Origin: an uncultured Actinomycetes bacterium | GTDB taxonomy: Bacteria; Actinomycetota; Acidimicrobiia; Acidimicrobiales; RAAP-2 | Assembly (NCBI GenBank): GCA_903825035.1 | Contig: CAIJYV010000022.1 | Location: 1 to 64,000, forward strand | Length of the DNA: 64,000 nt | Direction: 5' to 3' | Shown: positions 63,005 to 64,000 of the stretch, one piece after another | Layout of the letters: every line of letters starts with the position of its first letter | Position numbering within the stretch: the first letter of the stretch is position 1 | Translations under genes and position numbers: made by a program | Notes under the pieces: model-generated | Told to the model about the DNA's origin: nothing | What the model saw: the letters and a program-made list of their open reading frames with translations, nothing else | The model's database searches: none

Positions 63005-63966
63005 GCGAAACGATTCTCAAGGTCAGCAACCTCACTCGCACCTTCCGAGTGGGCGGATTCCGTTCTCGGGGAACGCTGCACGCTATTGACGACGTGAGCT
63101 TTGAGGTTCGTGCGGGCCAGATTGTGGCCCTCGTGGGGGAGTCTGGTTCGGGAAAATCAACTATTGCCCGAGTGCTGGCGGGACTCTACCCACCCACCTC
63201 TGGAACAATTGAGTTCGAGGGCCAGGTATTGGGTAAGAGAATGACTCGTCAGGTGCGAGGTCGAATGCCTATGGTTTTCCAGGACCCTTTCGGTTCAATC
63301 AACCCAGTGCTTCGAGTTGGCCACGCACTCCATCGCTCCTTGAAGCTCCACCGTCGCGACCTTTCCAAAGTCGAACGCGATCAAATTGCCATCGAGTTGG
63401 CAAACGCAGTCGGCCTCGTTCCCGGTGAAGAGGTATTGGCACGATTCCCTCATGAACTTTCTGGCGGCCAGCGTCAACGCCTCGGTTTCGCACAAGCACT
63501 GGCATCAAAACCCGCCTTAATTCTGGCCGATGAACCTGTTTCGATGCTTGACGTCTCAATCAGAATCGGTTTGCTAAACGTGATGCGCAAGCTCCGCGAT
63601 GAGCAAGGCGCGTCGTTGCTCTACATCACGCACGACCTCGCTAGTGCTCGCTACGTAGCTGACCGCATGATTGTTCTCTACGCCGGGCGAATCGTCGAAG
63701 AGGGTACGAGCGAAGAGGTAATCGCAGCGCCGAAGCACCCGTACACCAAGCTCTTGATGTCAACCGCTCCGGACCCCCGCTTGCCGCTTGGTGGCAGTGA
63801 GGGCGCCGATGACCTCGGCGAGCCACCGAAAGTTATTGATCCCGTGCCTGGGTGTCGTTTCGCCCCTCGGTGTGCACTCGCCACTGATGAGTGTCGGACT
63901 ACCGATCCGGTGAAGGTCCAAATTTCTCCGACTCACCAAGTCGCCTGCTTTGCAGTAAAGGGCTAG
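63001..63966 (+). CDS. ABC transporter ATP-binding protein, DppF/OppF type
   Basis: 321 residues. Walker A GESGSGKST, Q-loop VFQDPFGSINPV, signature LSGGQRQRLGFAQAL, Walker B ILADEPVSMLDVSIR, and C-terminal GCRFAPRCALATDECR. ATG 63001 is in the ATGA overlap; the longer frame from 62899 lies in the preceding gene. Second ATPase of the importer. Confidence 0.93.
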   Translation: MSETILKVSNLTRTFRVGGFRSRGTLHAIDDVSFEVRAGQIVALVGESGSGKSTIARVLAGLYPPTSGTIEFEGQVLGKRMTRQVRGRMPMVFQDPFGSINPVLRVGHALHRSLKLHRRDLSKVERDQIAIELANAVGLVPGEEVLARFPHELSGGQRQRLGFAQALASKPALILADEPVSMLDVSIRIGLLNVMRKLRDEQGASLLYITHDLASARYVADRMIVLYAGRIVEEGTSEEVIAAPKHPYTKLLMSTAPDPRLPLGGSEGADDLGEPPKVIDPVPGCRFAPRCALATDECRTTDPVKVQISPTHQVACFAVKG

Positions 63967-63968
63967 CC

Positions 63969-64000
63969 ATGAACCTACTTCCGCAGCCCCAAGAGGTAAC
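63969..64000 (+). CDS. Start of a probable glycosidase gene (GH20/GH84-like), cut by window end
   Basis: Two bases after the ATPase stop an ATG opens MNLLPQPQEV and runs off the window. An N-terminal LLPxPQEV is the usual first strand of the small domain that precedes the catalytic barrel in GH20 beta-hexosaminidases and GH84 O-GlcNAcases. Ten residues are weak evidence, but the position behind a sugar-type ABC importer and near ROK/SIS genes fits. Confidence 0.4.
   Translation, partial: MNLLPQPQEV

Noticed and set aside
62509-63081. 190-residue minus-strand open frame
   Set aside because: Antisense shadow of the two importer ATPase genes, which have complete motifs and ATGA coupling on the plus strand.

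Overview
The window looks like chromosome of a high-GC Gram-positive actinobacterium, most likely class Acidimicrobiia. The base composition is moderate (roughly mid-50s % GC by eye). Several genes start at GTG or TTG, many appear to be transcribed without a 5' leader, and secreted proteins carry Thr/Pro/Lys-rich tails. The block cysteine desulfurase - mnmA - ligA - PASTA kinase-like protein - gatC - gatA - gatB is also actinobacterial in character. I see no insertion sequence, phage gene, CRISPR array or rRNA. One tRNA gene (initiator tRNA-Met) is present. The lineage call is inference from protein style, not from a marker search.

Layout. 1-1.85 kb: initiator tRNA and an orphan phosphate-binding PstS. 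1.9-9.4 kb: a minus-strand envelope block (serine beta-lactamase-like hydrolase, two large polytopic membrane proteins, a beta-propeller secreted protein, a Thr-rich repeat secreted protein). 9.7-13.8 kb: a second pstS followed by pstC-pstA-pstB. 13.9-18.3 kb: a GH3 hydrolase, a possible 44-residue coiled-coil protein, an APC permease and a glutamate dehydrogenase. 18.4-22.1 kb: a heterodimeric ABC exporter. 22.2-25.6 kb: a nucleobase salvage island (upp, yeast-type cytosine deaminase, a purine-type PRTase, an NCS1 permease). 25.8-30.5 kb: secreted DUF5666 protein, MFS transporter, threonine dehydratase-like enzyme and two unknown envelope proteins. 30.6-36.8 kb: an amine/amino-acid catabolic cluster (class III aminotransferase, Lrp/AsnC regulator, aldehyde dehydrogenase, permease, alanine dehydrogenase). 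36.9-45.7 kb: DHA2 exporter, peroxidase, HAD phosphatase, GNAT, isoleucyl-tRNA synthetase, MarR/YceI pair, MFS. 45.7-56.5 kb: succinate-semialdehyde dehydrogenase, then tRNA thiolation, DNA ligase, a PASTA pseudokinase and GatCAB. 56.5-64 kb: a ROK kinase, a SIS phosphosugar enzyme, a complete family-5 ABC importer and the first ten codons of a probable glycosidase.

How the genes fit together. The aminotransferase, both aldehyde dehydrogenases, alanine dehydrogenase, glutamate dehydrogenase and two APC permeases could together take an omega-amine such as putrescine or GABA to succinate, with alanine recycled to pyruvate. The last 8 kb reads as an oligosaccharide, probably amino-sugar, uptake and use locus. 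The salvage island converts imported cytosine to uracil and then UMP.

The most notable points are: an IleRS with the swapped GxHH signature in place of HxGH; a PASTA receptor kinase that has lost its catalytic Asp; a YceI promoter whose 17-bp spacer is filled by a palindrome next to a divergent marR; and a recurring TANNNT box 6-8 nt before start codons, which marks leaderless transcripts and corrects several start sites.
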